Shown here: positions 13,990-21,703 of the stretch, piece by piece
Numbering within the stretch: the stretch's first letter is position 1
How the letters are laid out: each line of letters opens with the position of its first letter
From: a virus
Reading direction: 5' to 3' (one strand)
Virus record (IMG/VR): IMGVR_UViG_3300020159_001695
Coordinates: 1 to 54,884 of that record
DNA length: 54,884 nt
Program-made: the position numbers and the translations under genes
Notes under the pieces: generated by a model
What the model saw: only the letters and a program-made list of their open reading frames with translations
Database searches by the model: none
What the model was told of the DNA's origin: nothing

Positions 13990-15279
13990 TTATTTTCTTG
14001 ATGGACTTAATTTAGCCATCAATTCTTTTATTTGTTTTATTTTTGGGTCTTCATAAACTACCGATTCAGTTAATTTAGATGAACTAGGATTTAAACTTCT
14101 ATCTACACTTTCTGATAAATCGCTTAAGTTAGAAATAGATTTCTTACTTGATAACTCATCTGTGATGATTCCGAATAAACTCTTAGATTCATTGATATTT
14201 TTCACGTTATCAAATCTTTTAAGAATATCAAATTTTTCTTTTTTGGTTGTTGTGTGTTCTGTGAACAATTTGTTAGTGTATGAAAGATTGGTGTAATAAA
14301 CAGCCATTTCATTCATCTTTTCTTTTAATGTAGATAAAGCTTTTTTGTATTCCTCATTTTTAGTTTTATAACCTTTTAATTCAGATTCAACTAATGAAAG
14401 TTTTCTAGCTAAAGATTCAACCTTAAATCCATTCTTATAAGAATAGTTTCTGTTAGGTGTGATTGCTTTTCTTAAACCTCTAGAGCCGTCTTTTGAACCA
14501 AAACCGTATGTTCTAGCAGCTTCTTCTAAGTCCTCATCATCTTCATCTTCGTCCTCATCTTCATCAATAACTTCTTCTTCTTCAGAAAGTTCAATTTCAT
14601 ACATAACTTCTTCTTTTTCTAACGCATCTTTTGTTGACATAGGGTGTTCGTCACCATACTCATCAAGTTCTTCATTATCTTCGTCCATCATTTCTCTCAT
14701 CCAACCTTCGAATTCCTCATCTTCATCCATCATTCCATCGGTTACAGGATAAACATCGTCATCGTCATCGTCATCCAATTCGATTTCTAAATCATCGAAA
14801 TCTTCAAATGAAGCTTCATCCAAATACTCATCAAGTTCTTCGTCAGTCATTTCTTCAACGCCTTCCATTTGTAGGATATATTCTTTATCCCCATCTTTAA
14901 AGCGAACTCCGCCGTCTGTTTTAGTAACTTCAATAGAATCTTCTGGACCCATAGCTTTAAATACTTTGATTACATCGGTATCTGATGCGTTTGTCATATC
15001 CATAACTTCTTCTTCCCCTTCTTCTTCCCCTTCTTCATCATCCATTTCTGGCATTTCTGGCATTTCAGGTGCTTCCGGCATTTCAGGTGTTTCCATACCC
15101 ATAGAATCCATTTCAGGTGATTCAACCTCTTCTTCTTCAGTTAAAGAACTTTTAATGAGATCTTCGATCTCTTGCTTCATAGCTGACGCTAGAACTTCCT
15201 TTCCTACTTCTTTCACTGCTTCCTCTAATTGACTTGCTTCTATTAGAGCTTCTTCAATAATTGAATTTGTTTTTTTCAT
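13990..15279 (-). CDS. 22: Prohead core scaffold protein candidate (gp22 position)
   Basis: 429 residues, extremely acidic. An N-terminal helix (MKKTNSIIEEALIEASQLEEAVKEV) is followed by a Glu/Met/Pro-rich repeat region (PEMPEAPEMPEMPEMDDEEGEEE), a small ordered patch (KDGDKEYILQMEGVEE), a long Asp/Glu-rich section, and a C-terminal coiled coil (about 275-345). T4 gp22 is likewise acidic and helical and is degraded by gp21 to make room for DNA; many Glu residues here would suit that. Position between protease and capsid genes matches T4 order 21-22-23. The assignment is by position and composition, not clear homology. A late-type motif lies 30 nt upstream. Confidence 0.75.
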   Translation of the reverse strand: MKKTNSIIEEALIEASQLEEAVKEVGKEVLASAMKQEIEDLIKSSLTEEEEVESPEMDSMGMETPEMPEAPEMPEMPEMDDEEGEEEGEEEVMDMTNASDTDVIKVFKAMGPEDSIEVTKTDGGVRFKDGDKEYILQMEGVEEMTDEELDEYLDEASFEDFDDLEIELDDDDDDDVYPVTDGMMDEDEEFEGWMREMMDEDNEELDEYGDEHPMSTKDALEKEEVMYEIELSEEEEVIDEDEDEDEDDEDLEEAARTYGFGSKDGSRGLRKAITPNRNYSYKNGFKVESLARKLSLVESELKGYKTKNEEYKKALSTLKEKMNEMAVYYTNLSYTNKLFTEHTTTKKEKFDILKRFDNVKNINESKSLFGIITDELSSKKSISNLSDLSESVDRSLNPSSSKLTESVVYEDPKIKQIKELMAKLSPSRK

Positions 15280-15309
15280 GTTTTTATAAAATGATTTTAT
15301 TCGTTACAT

Positions 15310-15318
15310 TATAAATAG
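15310..15318 (-). promoter_or_regulatory. Late-type motif CTATTTATA upstream of scaffold-capsid unit
   Basis: Minus-strand CTATTTATA, 30 nt before the ATG at 15279 and just downstream of a tandem terminator. It probably drives scaffold and major capsid together. Confidence 0.6.
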
Positions 15319-15363
15319 TAGGTTTTACGATAAATCATCATTTTAACTTAAATATTTTTTATA

Positions 15364-15395
15364 GGGCATAAAAAAACCCTTGATTAACAAGGGTT
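15364..15395 (-). terminator. Second of two tandem terminators
   Basis: Stem AACCCTTG / CAAGGGTT with a 5-nt loop, followed on the minus strand by TTTTTTTATGCCC. It repeats the layout of the terminator at 15411-15441. Confidence 0.8.
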
Positions 15396-15410
15396 GTTAT
15401 AGAAATAAAA

Positions 15411-15441
15411 GGGCATAAAAAAACCCTGATTTACAGGGTTT
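15411..15441 (-). terminator. First of two tandem terminators
   Basis: Stem AAACCCTG / CAGGGTTT with a 5-nt loop, followed on the minus strand by TTTTTTTATGCCC. The same 17-base flank (gggcataaaaaaaccct) occurs at 15364-15380 and 15411-15427, so the terminator was duplicated locally. Confidence 0.8.
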
Positions 15442-15448
15442 TTAGTTT

Positions 15449-15694
15449 TTAGATTGCTTTTCCATCTTGTATGATGGATTCAACCTTAGTTTTAGTTACA
15501 CTTTGAATACTCCAATCATAAACTGTTCCATCCATAAATTGAACCATTTGGGCTTCCACATCAGTTGGACTTACCGCTTTTACGATAAATTCTTCATTTT
15601 TTTTCTTAACCTTACCTGAGTTTTCGTCAGGTATTAACATTGTTGTAACGCACTTAAAGTAATAAAAATCTTTTTCTTCCATAATATTTAACAT
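15449..15694 (-). CDS. Small DUF4494-like protein
   Basis: 81 residues (77 if the second ATG at 15682 is used). The pattern FYYFKCVTTMLIPDENSGKVKKKNEEFIVKAVSPTDVEAQM, then a strand-rich end (YDWSIQSVTKTKVESII), matches the layout of Bacteroidota DUF4494 proteins (xVxYEKTDENGxxKKVxExYLVDAxSFTEAEARI, followed by VxSIKKTxxxE). Function unknown. It lies inside the head operon between the 114-aa gene and the scaffold gene, with tandem terminators after it. Confidence 0.65.
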   Translation of the reverse strand: MLNIMEEKDFYYFKCVTTMLIPDENSGKVKKKNEEFIVKAVSPTDVEAQMVQFMDGTVYDWSIQSVTKTKVESIIQDGKAI

Positions 15695-15706
15695 TTGTAG
15701 TTTAAC

Positions 15707-15714
15707 TATAAATA
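15707..15714 (-). promoter_or_regulatory. Late-type octamer TATTTATA
   Basis: Minus-strand TATTTATAG, 12 nt before the ATG at 15694 (24 nt before the alternative ATG at 15682). Confidence 0.45.
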
Positions 15715-15741
15715 AAAAAACCCAGATTGGAAATATCTGGG
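15714..15741 (-). terminator. Intrinsic terminator after 114-aa gene
   Basis: Stem CCCAGAT / ATCTGGG with a 7-nt loop, followed on the minus strand by TTTTTTT. It sits 7 nt after the stop of the gene ending at 15748 and overlaps the promoter motif of the next gene. Confidence 0.85.
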
Positions 15742-15747
15742 ATTCAA

Positions 15748-16092
15748 TTATTTTTTATGTTTAATGATTAATTCACCTAACACTTCTATTAAACCAACTA
15801 ATTTTTGAAATTCTACTTGTCCGATATTTACATCCTCACTTAAACCACATAATTTATCTAAACGTTCCTTTAACTCACTTTTAGATTTTTCCAAATCAAA
15901 TTTACCTTCCGATGCTTTTTTATAGTATGGTAATTTAACAATAAAATGGTGATATGTCAGCATAGAAAAACCACCTTTTTCTTTTGCGTTATTGGCTATC
16001 TTTTCAGCCCCACCAAACCTTTTAGATGCGAATTCTTCGAAATCGCTAGTCTTAATTTTTTTAAGTTGTTCTTCTGTAATAATAATTTTCAT
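15748..16092 (-). CDS. Hypothetical head-operon protein
   Basis: 114 residues, mostly helical and Lys/Glu-rich. The N-terminus MKIIITEEQLKKI belongs to the recurrent (K)xIxTExxLxxI start motif seen in several proteins of this window. Middle: FEEFASKRFGGAEKIANNAKEKGG; C-terminus: two helices likely to pair. It lies between the small Asp/Glu-rich protein and the DUF4494-like gene in the prohead cluster. Possible inner-head or core protein, by position and N-terminal motif only. Confidence 0.65.
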   Translation of the reverse strand: MKIIITEEQLKKIKTSDFEEFASKRFGGAEKIANNAKEKGGFSMLTYHHFIVKLPYYKKASEGKFDLEKSKSELKERLDKLCGLSEDVNIGQVEFQKLVGLIEVLGELIIKHKK

Positions 16093-16119
16093 AATACTTT
16101 ATTTTTTAATACGTAATTA

Positions 16120-16464
16120 TTAACACATATCATCATCTTCATCTAATGATTCATCGTTTGGTGTTCTCATTATCCATTCATCCATTTCCATTGAACCTTC
16201 ATCTGATTTACCCATAAAGAAATCAAATACTTGATCCATATTGTTTTTAGCCTCTGATATATGATCATCAGCCCAATCGTGTCCGTTTTGGATAATACTA
16301 TCAATCATATTTTTATCCATTGATAATAGTTTCTCACATTGACGTTTTATTTGTTCTAAGTTAGAAAAAAACATATAATTTGTATATGATTCGGAATTAT
16401 CTTCTCTAATAACTCTTCTAACAATCCGTGTTAAATCCGATTCTGTTAATTTAATTTTTTTCAT
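16120..16464 (-). CDS. Hypothetical acidic head-operon protein
   Basis: 114 residues, acidic, beginning MKKIKLTESDLTRIVRRVIRED, an amphipathic helix. This start motif recurs in other proteins here and in my recollection of related marine phages. The rest is helical with clusters of Asp/Glu and ends LDEDDDMC. It follows the 52-aa basic protein by 5 nt. In T4 the small core proteins gp67 and gp68 lie beside gp21; this gene and its basic neighbour are candidates for equivalents, without sequence proof. Confidence 0.65.
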   Translation of the reverse strand: MKKIKLTESDLTRIVRRVIREDNSESYTNYMFFSNLEQIKRQCEKLLSMDKNMIDSIIQNGHDWADDHISEAKNNMDQVFDFFMGKSDEGSMEMDEWIMRTPNDESLDEDDDMC

Positions 16465-16469
16465 ATTAT

Positions 16470-16628
16470 TTATCTTCCTTGTGATTTGTAAGGCTTTTTA
16501 TAATTTTTTGATGATTTACTAGTTGAAGTTTTTGATTTTGCGTGGATTCCATTACCACTTTTTTTAGTGTTTAAGTTAATTTTTGTACCTGACGAAGATT
16601 TAGAACCCCCTTTACCTTTTACTGCCAT
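16470..16628 (-). CDS. 52-aa strongly basic protein in the head operon
   Basis: ATG at 16628 overlaps the stop of the protease gene (TAATG), stop at 16472-16470. The product is MAVKGKGGSKSSSG at the start, about one third Lys plus Ser, ending KNYKKPYKSQGR, with almost no acidic residues. Such a peptide would bind nucleic acid or the acidic scaffold. Translational coupling to the prohead protease and position before the acidic scaffold suggest a small internal head protein. No family recognised. It is shorter than usual ORF cut-offs and easily missed. Confidence 0.7.
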   Translation of the reverse strand: MAVKGKGGSKSSSGTKINLNTKKSGNGIHAKSKTSTSKSSKNYKKPYKSQGR

Positions 16629-17329
16629 TATATTAAAAAATTATCAATTGATTTTATTACATCTTCAGAAATAATTGTATTATTATTAATACTTTCTGTA
16701 TAAATTTTACTTAATGATTGATCGGTAAATAAATAAGCTCCAGGTGTTGATGGTTGTGAAACCAAGTCAAAACAAATTAACTCAAAATCCGATTGAACTA
16801 TATTTTTATTACCTTCTTTTTTTAGCGAACCAATACCTCTTGATGAAATACCAATTGTAATTCCGTGTAATAAAAGATTTGCTGCGATATCAGGTGCGTA
16901 ATTACCTACATAACCATATTTCTTAAATCCTGGTGAAGTTAAAATTTTAAGCTTACCCCATAATTCTTTTCCTTCCCACCAAGTTTCTACTATCTCGTGT
17001 GAAACTCTTTCTAAGTCAATAATTGATGTTTCAGGGTGATTTAATTCCGATATGGCTCTATGTTGATCAATAACCTTTTGATACTTTTCTACGTTAGCCT
17101 TTAATACCTTCTCAGGGTATATCCTACCATTTTTATTTTCTGTATCATATTTTTGAAGAATTGCGTATAATATAATATCTTTATCTTGTTCAATTGAGTA
17201 TGATTCTACCAGCCTAGAGTTACGTTCAATTTTGGGATCAATATATCCTGTATTGTCTATAATGATACCAAAACCTTCTTCATTCTCTTTTAAGACCCTC
17301 AATTTAGAATAATCAATGTATTTTGTCAT
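16628..17329 (-). CDS. 21: Prohead protease (gp21-like, peptidase S80)
   Basis: 233 residues, about T4 gp21 size (212). Family pattern: NKNGRIYPEKVLKANVEKY, then AISELNHPE (candidate catalytic His98), VSHEIVETWWEGKELWGKLKIL, GITIGISSRGIGSL (candidate nucleophile Ser162 or Ser163), and DFELICFDLVSQPSTPGAYL. It cleaves scaffold and capsid precursors after hydrophobic-x-Glu sites and finally itself. It begins the head operon, followed by the 52-aa basic protein. A late-type octamer lies 3 nt before the ATG. Confidence 0.93.
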   Translation of the reverse strand: MTKYIDYSKLRVLKENEEGFGIIIDNTGYIDPKIERNSRLVESYSIEQDKDIILYAILQKYDTENKNGRIYPEKVLKANVEKYQKVIDQHRAISELNHPETSIIDLERVSHEIVETWWEGKELWGKLKILTSPGFKKYGYVGNYAPDIAANLLLHGITIGISSRGIGSLKKEGNKNIVQSDFELICFDLVSQPSTPGAYLFTDQSLSKIYTESINNNTIISEDVIKSIDNFLI

Positions 17330-17332
17330 ACC

Positions 17333-17340
17333 TATAAATA
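17333..17340 (-). promoter_or_regulatory. Late-type octamer TATTTATA, 3 nt before start codon
   Basis: Minus-strand TATTTATA, then ggt and ATG of the prohead protease gene. Confidence 0.6.
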
Positions 17341-17425
17341 TAAGGGAAAATAAAATTTGTTATTTTAATGAAAAATACTTATTCTTTTATCACTTAATAA
17401 AATAAATGAATTATAAAAATAAAAT

Positions 17426-17854
17426 ATGATTAAAACCGGAAAAAAATTAAATCTAACATTAGATGAAAGATTTAAAGTGAGTTATGGGACTGTTAATATT
17501 AAAAATCCGATATCAATCTACTTACAAATGTCAACTTGGATTAAACCCCTTGAAACTTATGAGAATTACGAAAATCTTATAAAAAAACTAACAAAAGATT
17601 ATAAACAATCATTAAATTACACACTCAAAAACTCTTTCTTTGATGAAAGAAAATGGATAGTCGATTTAGATTTAAGAAGCTCCGGTATGGAAAAAGATAA
17701 GAAATCTTTTATGTCGGTAGATACCGTTCTATTTTACCACGAACCACAAGATCCATTTAGAAATGATATCCAAGCATTCGTTAAACATAAATGTTGTGAC
17801 TTACTTAAAGTATTTACCGAAAACGATGAAATTGAATGTTATCCTAAAAAATAA
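17426..17854 (+). CDS. Hypothetical protein on opposite strand within head region
   Basis: 142 residues, basic N-terminus, no signal peptide. Recognisable segments: MIKTGKKLNLTLDERFKVSYGTVNI, IYLQMSTWIKPLETYENYE, and KWIVDLDLRSSGMEKDKKSFMSVDTVLF, suggesting an alpha/beta fold. No family recognised. It is flanked by its own + strand terminator and is isolated between two minus-strand operons, so it is an independent transcription unit. No clear promoter box was found in the A/T-rich upstream stretch. Confidence 0.65.
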   Translation: MIKTGKKLNLTLDERFKVSYGTVNIKNPISIYLQMSTWIKPLETYENYENLIKKLTKDYKQSLNYTLKNSFFDERKWIVDLDLRSSGMEKDKKSFMSVDTVLFYHEPQDPFRNDIQAFVKHKCCDLLKVFTENDEIECYPKK

Positions 17855-17870
17855 TTACCACCACCATATA

Positions 17871-17905
17871 AACCTGAAGTTCTAATTGGAATTTCAGGTT
17901 TTTTA
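17871..17905 (+). terminator. Intrinsic terminator
   Basis: Stem AACCTGAA / TTCAGGTT with a 14-nt loop and a T-run, 17 nt after the stop of the 142-aa gene. Confidence 0.8.
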
Positions 17906-17936
17906 TTGCGGTAAAAATAAACCCCCTATAAAATAA

Positions 17937-17960
17937 AAAAACCCCATTAAGGGGTTTTTA
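17937..17960 (-). terminator. Intrinsic terminator of the 431-aa gene
   Basis: Stem AAAAACCCC / GGGGTTTTT with a 5-nt loop (ATTAA), immediately after the stop at 17962. Nearly the same hairpin as at 8214-8239. Confidence 0.85.
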
Positions 17961-17961
17961 A

Positions 17962-19257
17962 TTATTTAAATAAATCCGATATATCAATATCATCAATGTC
18001 TATATCTTCTTCAGGTTCTTCATATGAACCCATCGCTGTTTCGTAATCTTCTTTGGTTATAGCATCTTTAATATCGTTAGCTAAATCAACCATCATTTGC
18101 TTACCCCTGTCGGATTTCTTTAATATCTCTTTCATAAAGATATTAAAATCTCTTGGTGGCATTTGAGCGATTTTTATGTATAATTTAGATTTAATATCCA
18201 ATTCGTTTTCATCAATCGCCTCTAAAAATCTACTCCAAAAATTAGGTCCTAACATTAAGTCCCAATTTTCAGCTTCCAAGAAGTCAGCCTTACTTAAAAT
18301 ATATTTAGATTTAGCTTCAGCACCTTCTTCATCTGATTGAGGTAATCCCCAAGCTGACATATATTCCATATATGATTTAACAATTTCGTGACAAAGAATT
18401 GGGAATGATCTCGCTCTACAAATTAATGTAGGTGGATCAGTTGTAAAATCAACTCTTTCAGAACCACCAGCTCGTTCGCCTGATGACGCAGCCGCTGCGG
18501 CTTCAGGTGGTATCATAAAATACGCCCATTCTGTAATTGCCATCAATAACCCATATTCGTCAATTAAATCCTCATCAATTGCATTGATTTCATCTTCAGC
18601 CATATGGAACATATATTGTCCCTTAAATGCCGCACCTGCCATCATTGCATTTAAAAATCTTCTTTTAGCTACTTCTAAATCCAATTCTTCAATGTTTTCA
18701 ATAACCTCTTCGGGTTCTTGCTCCATTTCCATTTCAGCTTCTTTTTGAACATCACTCAAATCAACAGGAAGGGTTAAAGACACATCGTATTGTAATGTCC
18801 CATCATAATAGATAGTTTTACCATCCTCAACCTTAGTTTGTAATTCACCAGGAATATTGAAATCTTGCTTTAATAATTTAATTGCTAATTTTTCCAATTG
18901 TGGTTTATGATTTCTTTCTCTAGAAATCATATCATTAACCAAAGCCATTTGTAATCTAACTAAACCCATCATATCTATAACACCTCTTCTATCAACTACA
19001 TTGATGTTTTCAAATCTACTTGCGTATGATTTAATCTTTTCAATAGAGCTCTTAAATTGTTCAGACGCCATTATCTCCTCAAAATTACTTTGAGGCGTTC
19101 CTTCAGGGTATGCTGGGTTAGCACCTAATGGGTTTTGTCTGTTAGTTAATCTTCTCTCAATAGAGGGGTTTATTCTGTTTGGATTTTCTCCGTATGGAAT
19201 CATATCTTCTTTTATTAATTTTAAAACTTCTTTTTTCTTAAATATTTTGTTACTCAT
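17962..19257 (-). CDS. Hypothetical structural-type protein, mostly helical
   Basis: 431 residues, acidic. It starts with a basic amphipathic helix (MSNKIFKKKEVLKLIKED) similar in style to other N-terminal motifs here. A Pro/Asn-rich section (NPLGANPAYPEGTPQ) follows, then a long helical body with an Ala/Gly-rich loop (EAAAAASSGERAGG) near residue 265, and an acidic end (EEDIDIDDIDISDLFK). I recognise no family. Size, late position and neighbours suggest a virion or head-assembly protein. Confidence 0.7.
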   Translation of the reverse strand: MSNKIFKKKEVLKLIKEDMIPYGENPNRINPSIERRLTNRQNPLGANPAYPEGTPQSNFEEIMASEQFKSSIEKIKSYASRFENINVVDRRGVIDMMGLVRLQMALVNDMISRERNHKPQLEKLAIKLLKQDFNIPGELQTKVEDGKTIYYDGTLQYDVSLTLPVDLSDVQKEAEMEMEQEPEEVIENIEELDLEVAKRRFLNAMMAGAAFKGQYMFHMAEDEINAIDEDLIDEYGLLMAITEWAYFMIPPEAAAAASSGERAGGSERVDFTTDPPTLICRARSFPILCHEIVKSYMEYMSAWGLPQSDEEGAEAKSKYILSKADFLEAENWDLMLGPNFWSRFLEAIDENELDIKSKLYIKIAQMPPRDFNIFMKEILKKSDRGKQMMVDLANDIKDAITKEDYETAMGSYEEPEEDIDIDDIDISDLFK

Positions 19258-19275
19258 TTGACATAATAAATGAAC

Positions 19276-19797
19276 TTAGTTTATTACATTACCCTCTTTA
19301 AGGTTTTTTATACATTTAACTAATTCTGTTTTATTACCCACTAATTGTAATTCTACTGAGTAATCTTCGTTAATTGTTTCATTCATAATATCTACACGAA
19401 AATACGAATTAATATGCTCTTTAACAAATTTTTTTGGATATTTTTTGTTAATTTTCACTTTTTTAGACATTTTTTCTTCACCAGGTTTAGACTCATACAT
19501 CGCTTTTGTTCCTGGATTTACCGCAGGTTTTGGATGTTTAGGTGTTGATGGTGTTGTCTTAGGTTTTGTTTTCGGTGGAGCAACTGCCGGTTCAGCCATA
19601 GCTTTTGGTTTTGGAGTTACCGCAGGTTTTGGATGTTTAGGTGTTGATGGATTTGGTCTTGTTCCAGGTTTAGTACCGGGTTTTGTTTTTGGTGGAGCCA
19701 CAGCTGGTTCAGCCGCAGATTCCATTTTCTTACTTAACAACATTTGTTTCTTATTTGAAACAAATTCCATCAAATCCGATTTTTTAATAATATTCAT
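19276..19797 (-). CDS. Proline-rich repeat protein
   Basis: 173 residues. Helical start (MNIIKKSDLMEFVSNKKQMLL), then two copies of a 33-residue unit beginning AEPAVAPPKTKP and containing PSTPKHPKPAV, then a C-terminal domain (SKKVKINKKYPKKFVKEHINSYF, VELQLVGNKTELVKCIKNL). The repeats form an extended Pro/Lys/Thr-rich linker, likely a flexible tether between an N-terminal anchor and the folded end. Unusually for a gene in this region it has a TATATTTG box 4 nt before the ATG. Confidence 0.7.
   Translation of the reverse strand: MNIIKKSDLMEFVSNKKQMLLSKKMESAAEPAVAPPKTKPGTKPGTRPNPSTPKHPKPAVTPKPKAMAEPAVAPPKTKPKTTPSTPKHPKPAVNPGTKAMYESKPGEEKMSKKVKINKKYPKKFVKEHINSYFRVDIMNETINEDYSVELQLVGNKTELVKCIKNLKEGNVIN
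19520..19650 (-). repeat. Tandem 99-bp coding repeat
   Basis: A 32-bp segment is identical at 19520-19551 and 19619-19650, 99 bp (33 codons) apart, as part of two larger, slightly diverged units encoding the Pro-rich linker. Confidence 0.85.
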
Positions 19798-19801
19798 ACT
19801 A

Positions 19802-19832
19802 CAAATATATTTTTTTTATTTTATTTAATCAA
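19802..19832 (-). promoter_or_regulatory. Host-type promoter TTG-N20-TATATTTG
   Basis: Minus-strand TTG (19832-19830), 20 nt, TATATTTG (19809-19802), then tagt and ATG at 19797. The -33 part is weaker than at 9150 and 35657. Confidence 0.6.
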
Positions 19833-20200
19833 TTTATTTTTTCTAAATAGTAATCTTTACTATATAATTTATCTTTAACCCCCTCTAAATCATCACCAAA
19901 CTTAAATATCATTCTGTCCGTAACGTATGATTCTTCCCAACCCATAGCTATTATACCATCTTTACAATCATTATATGTGAAAAAATCATTATTTTTAGCT
20001 AATTCTAAATCTAAATTATTGGTTTTCAATAACATTACATCTGACATAAAATCAGAATGGGGAAGATCCGGATAACCACTTGCTGGTAATCTATCCCAAT
20101 CATCCCCATTTACGTTATCTATATCATTCGTAAAAATGAACTCATATATTAATTCACCCCTAAAATTAGGTCCTAACTTATTAATATAGCAAAGATACAT
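19829..20200 (-). CDS. Hypothetical protein
   Basis: 123 residues, acidic, no membrane segment. It starts MYLCYINKLGPNFRGELIYEF and contains WDRLPASGYPDLPHSDFM, DCKDGIIAMGWEE and MIFKFGDDLEGVKDKLYSKDYY. The pattern looks like a compact alpha/beta protein and is probably conserved among related phages, but I cannot name it. It follows the 351-aa gene by 8 nt on the same strand. Confidence 0.65.
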   Translation of the reverse strand: MYLCYINKLGPNFRGELIYEFIFTNDIDNVNGDDWDRLPASGYPDLPHSDFMSDVMLLKTNNLDLELAKNNDFFTYNDCKDGIIAMGWEESYVTDRMIFKFGDDLEGVKDKLYSKDYYLEKIN

Positions 20201-20208
20201 TTTTTATT

Positions 20209-21264
20209 TTAGATTAACAATTTTTTGTATTCTTTATTTTCAGTCATCAATAATGAAATACCATTAGGTTTTACAATAAATCTTTTACCTTTTACTGATT
20301 CAAAAATAATGTTATCATTTTCAATTTTATATTTCTTTAATTTAATATTTTTGTTTTCACAAAGAGATAATAAATTATTGATTGCTAATTCTTGTTCATA
20401 CGTAACAGCCAAATCAACTAAACCTTCTGTTTGAGTTCCTGCTTGTGCCGCTGCTTGATCTAAACCTGCGAATGGATCTTCACTACCTGTTGCCGGAGCT
20501 GCTGGTGCGCCTTCAGGTGCTGGAGTTTCAGTTGGAGCACCTTCAGGTGTTGCAGGTTGTTCTTCGTTACCTAATATTTTATTATTTAAAGCTTCTTTAT
20601 CTTCAGGGGTTAATTTATTTAAATCAACTGCTGATATAACTGAATTCAATACATATTTAATCATTTCGTTATTAACAACCTCTTCGTTTTGCATATTATC
20701 TCTAAGAGATTGACCTAATTTACCTGTTAAACTTTGAATTAATTTAACCGGATCGTTTTCATCAACTTCACCGTCTATTGGTGGTGGTGTTGCTGAAGCA
20801 TCTGGTGATGGTGCAGGAACTCCAACATCTGTTGTTGGTGCTGATGAAGGTGCTTCAGAAGTTGGTGCTTCAGGTTGTAACATATATTGTTTGTCAGCTT
20901 CAAATAATGATTTAGCGTTTTTAACCCCATATTTCTGATTAATATCACTAATCATTACATTTAATCTCTTAAATGCTTCTGAATAAGATTCGTGTAATTC
21001 TTTAGTTTTTCTAACTAACCCACCGATGTATTCAAATTCATTAACATCTTCAGTATGTTTATTAGAATATTTTACAAAGAAATTTTTGTTTTCTCTGAAA
21101 ATACCATACGATTTACCATCTGCTGCGTGAATAATATAATCTTCATTATTCACCGATTTTTTAGATTCATTAACGGTTTTTTTAATACCCATCAATTCAA
21201 TTAATCTATTGTGTTTTTCTTGTCCTTGTAGTAATTCACTACCTACTGCTCTGATTGAGTCCAT
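20209..21264 (-). CDS. Hypothetical structural-type protein with Pro/Ala-rich linkers
   Basis: 351 residues in modules: helical start (MDSIRAVGSELLQGQEKHNRLIELMGI), a small beta domain (DYIIHAADGKSYGIFRENKNFFVKYSN), a helical stretch, a Pro/Ala/Ser linker (about 130-165), a helical section (NDPVKLIQSLTGKLGQSLRDNM), a second Pro/Ala/Glu linker (about 235-265) and a C-terminal beta domain (IIFESVKGKRFIVKPNGISLLM). The two beta domains resemble each other in style (KSYGIF/KRFIVK). Likely a virion or assembly protein; no family recognised. Confidence 0.7.
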   Translation of the reverse strand: MDSIRAVGSELLQGQEKHNRLIELMGIKKTVNESKKSVNNEDYIIHAADGKSYGIFRENKNFFVKYSNKHTEDVNEFEYIGGLVRKTKELHESYSEAFKRLNVMISDINQKYGVKNAKSLFEADKQYMLQPEAPTSEAPSSAPTTDVGVPAPSPDASATPPPIDGEVDENDPVKLIQSLTGKLGQSLRDNMQNEEVVNNEMIKYVLNSVISAVDLNKLTPEDKEALNNKILGNEEQPATPEGAPTETPAPEGAPAAPATGSEDPFAGLDQAAAQAGTQTEGLVDLAVTYEQELAINNLLSLCENKNIKLKKYKIENDNIIFESVKGKRFIVKPNGISLLMTENKEYKKLLI

Positions 21265-21283
21265 ATATTGTTTATTTTAATTT

Positions 21284-21640
21284 TTATTTATAGTATGCGT
21301 ATTGCGTATTTCCACTTTGAGCAAATACCCCACCTGCGTTTGATTGTATTATAGGCCTACCCTGATAATCGGTTGACCAACTATTTCCCAAATAAACAGG
21401 GAAATCAAATGTTATTAAATATCCTGCTAAAAATACGTTTGGATTACCAACTTCAACAGATTTAACATCCATATCGAAGTTCATTCCACTAGATAATAGC
21501 ATTGGTATGCCATTAAATGTAACAGTATAACCAGTGCTAATTCCACCTGCACCATATCCACCTACAATTATCTGTTCGTATATATAGTTGTTAAAATCGG
21601 CACTTGTCGATGGTACAACTACTCTTTGTCCTACACCCAT
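21284..21640 (-). CDS. Small beta-rich structural-type protein
   Basis: 118 residues, Gly/Ser/Tyr/Asn-rich with alternating hydrophobic strands (YTVTFNGIPMLLSSGMNF, VFLAGYLITFDFPVYLG). The composition matches phage virion proteins. No signal peptide or cysteine. It may be a head decoration or neck component, by position downstream of the glyco-modification genes. A late-type-like CTATTTATT lies further upstream on the same strand (21686-21694). Confidence 0.55.
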   Translation of the reverse strand: MGVGQRVVVPSTSADFNNYIYEQIIVGGYGAGGISTGYTVTFNGIPMLLSSGMNFDMDVKSVEVGNPNVFLAGYLITFDFPVYLGNSWSTDYQGRPIIQSNAGGVFAQSGNTQYAYYK

Positions 21641-21703
21641 ATGAATAAATATATAGTTTTTATTAAAAAGTTATTTTATTTACACAATAAATAGTTACAT
21701 AAT

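Noticed and set aside
13990-15279. Antisense open frames rich in serine (for example 14459-14752 and 14966-15232, + strand)
   Set aside because: They are mirror images of the Asp/Glu codon runs in the scaffold gene and have no independent support.
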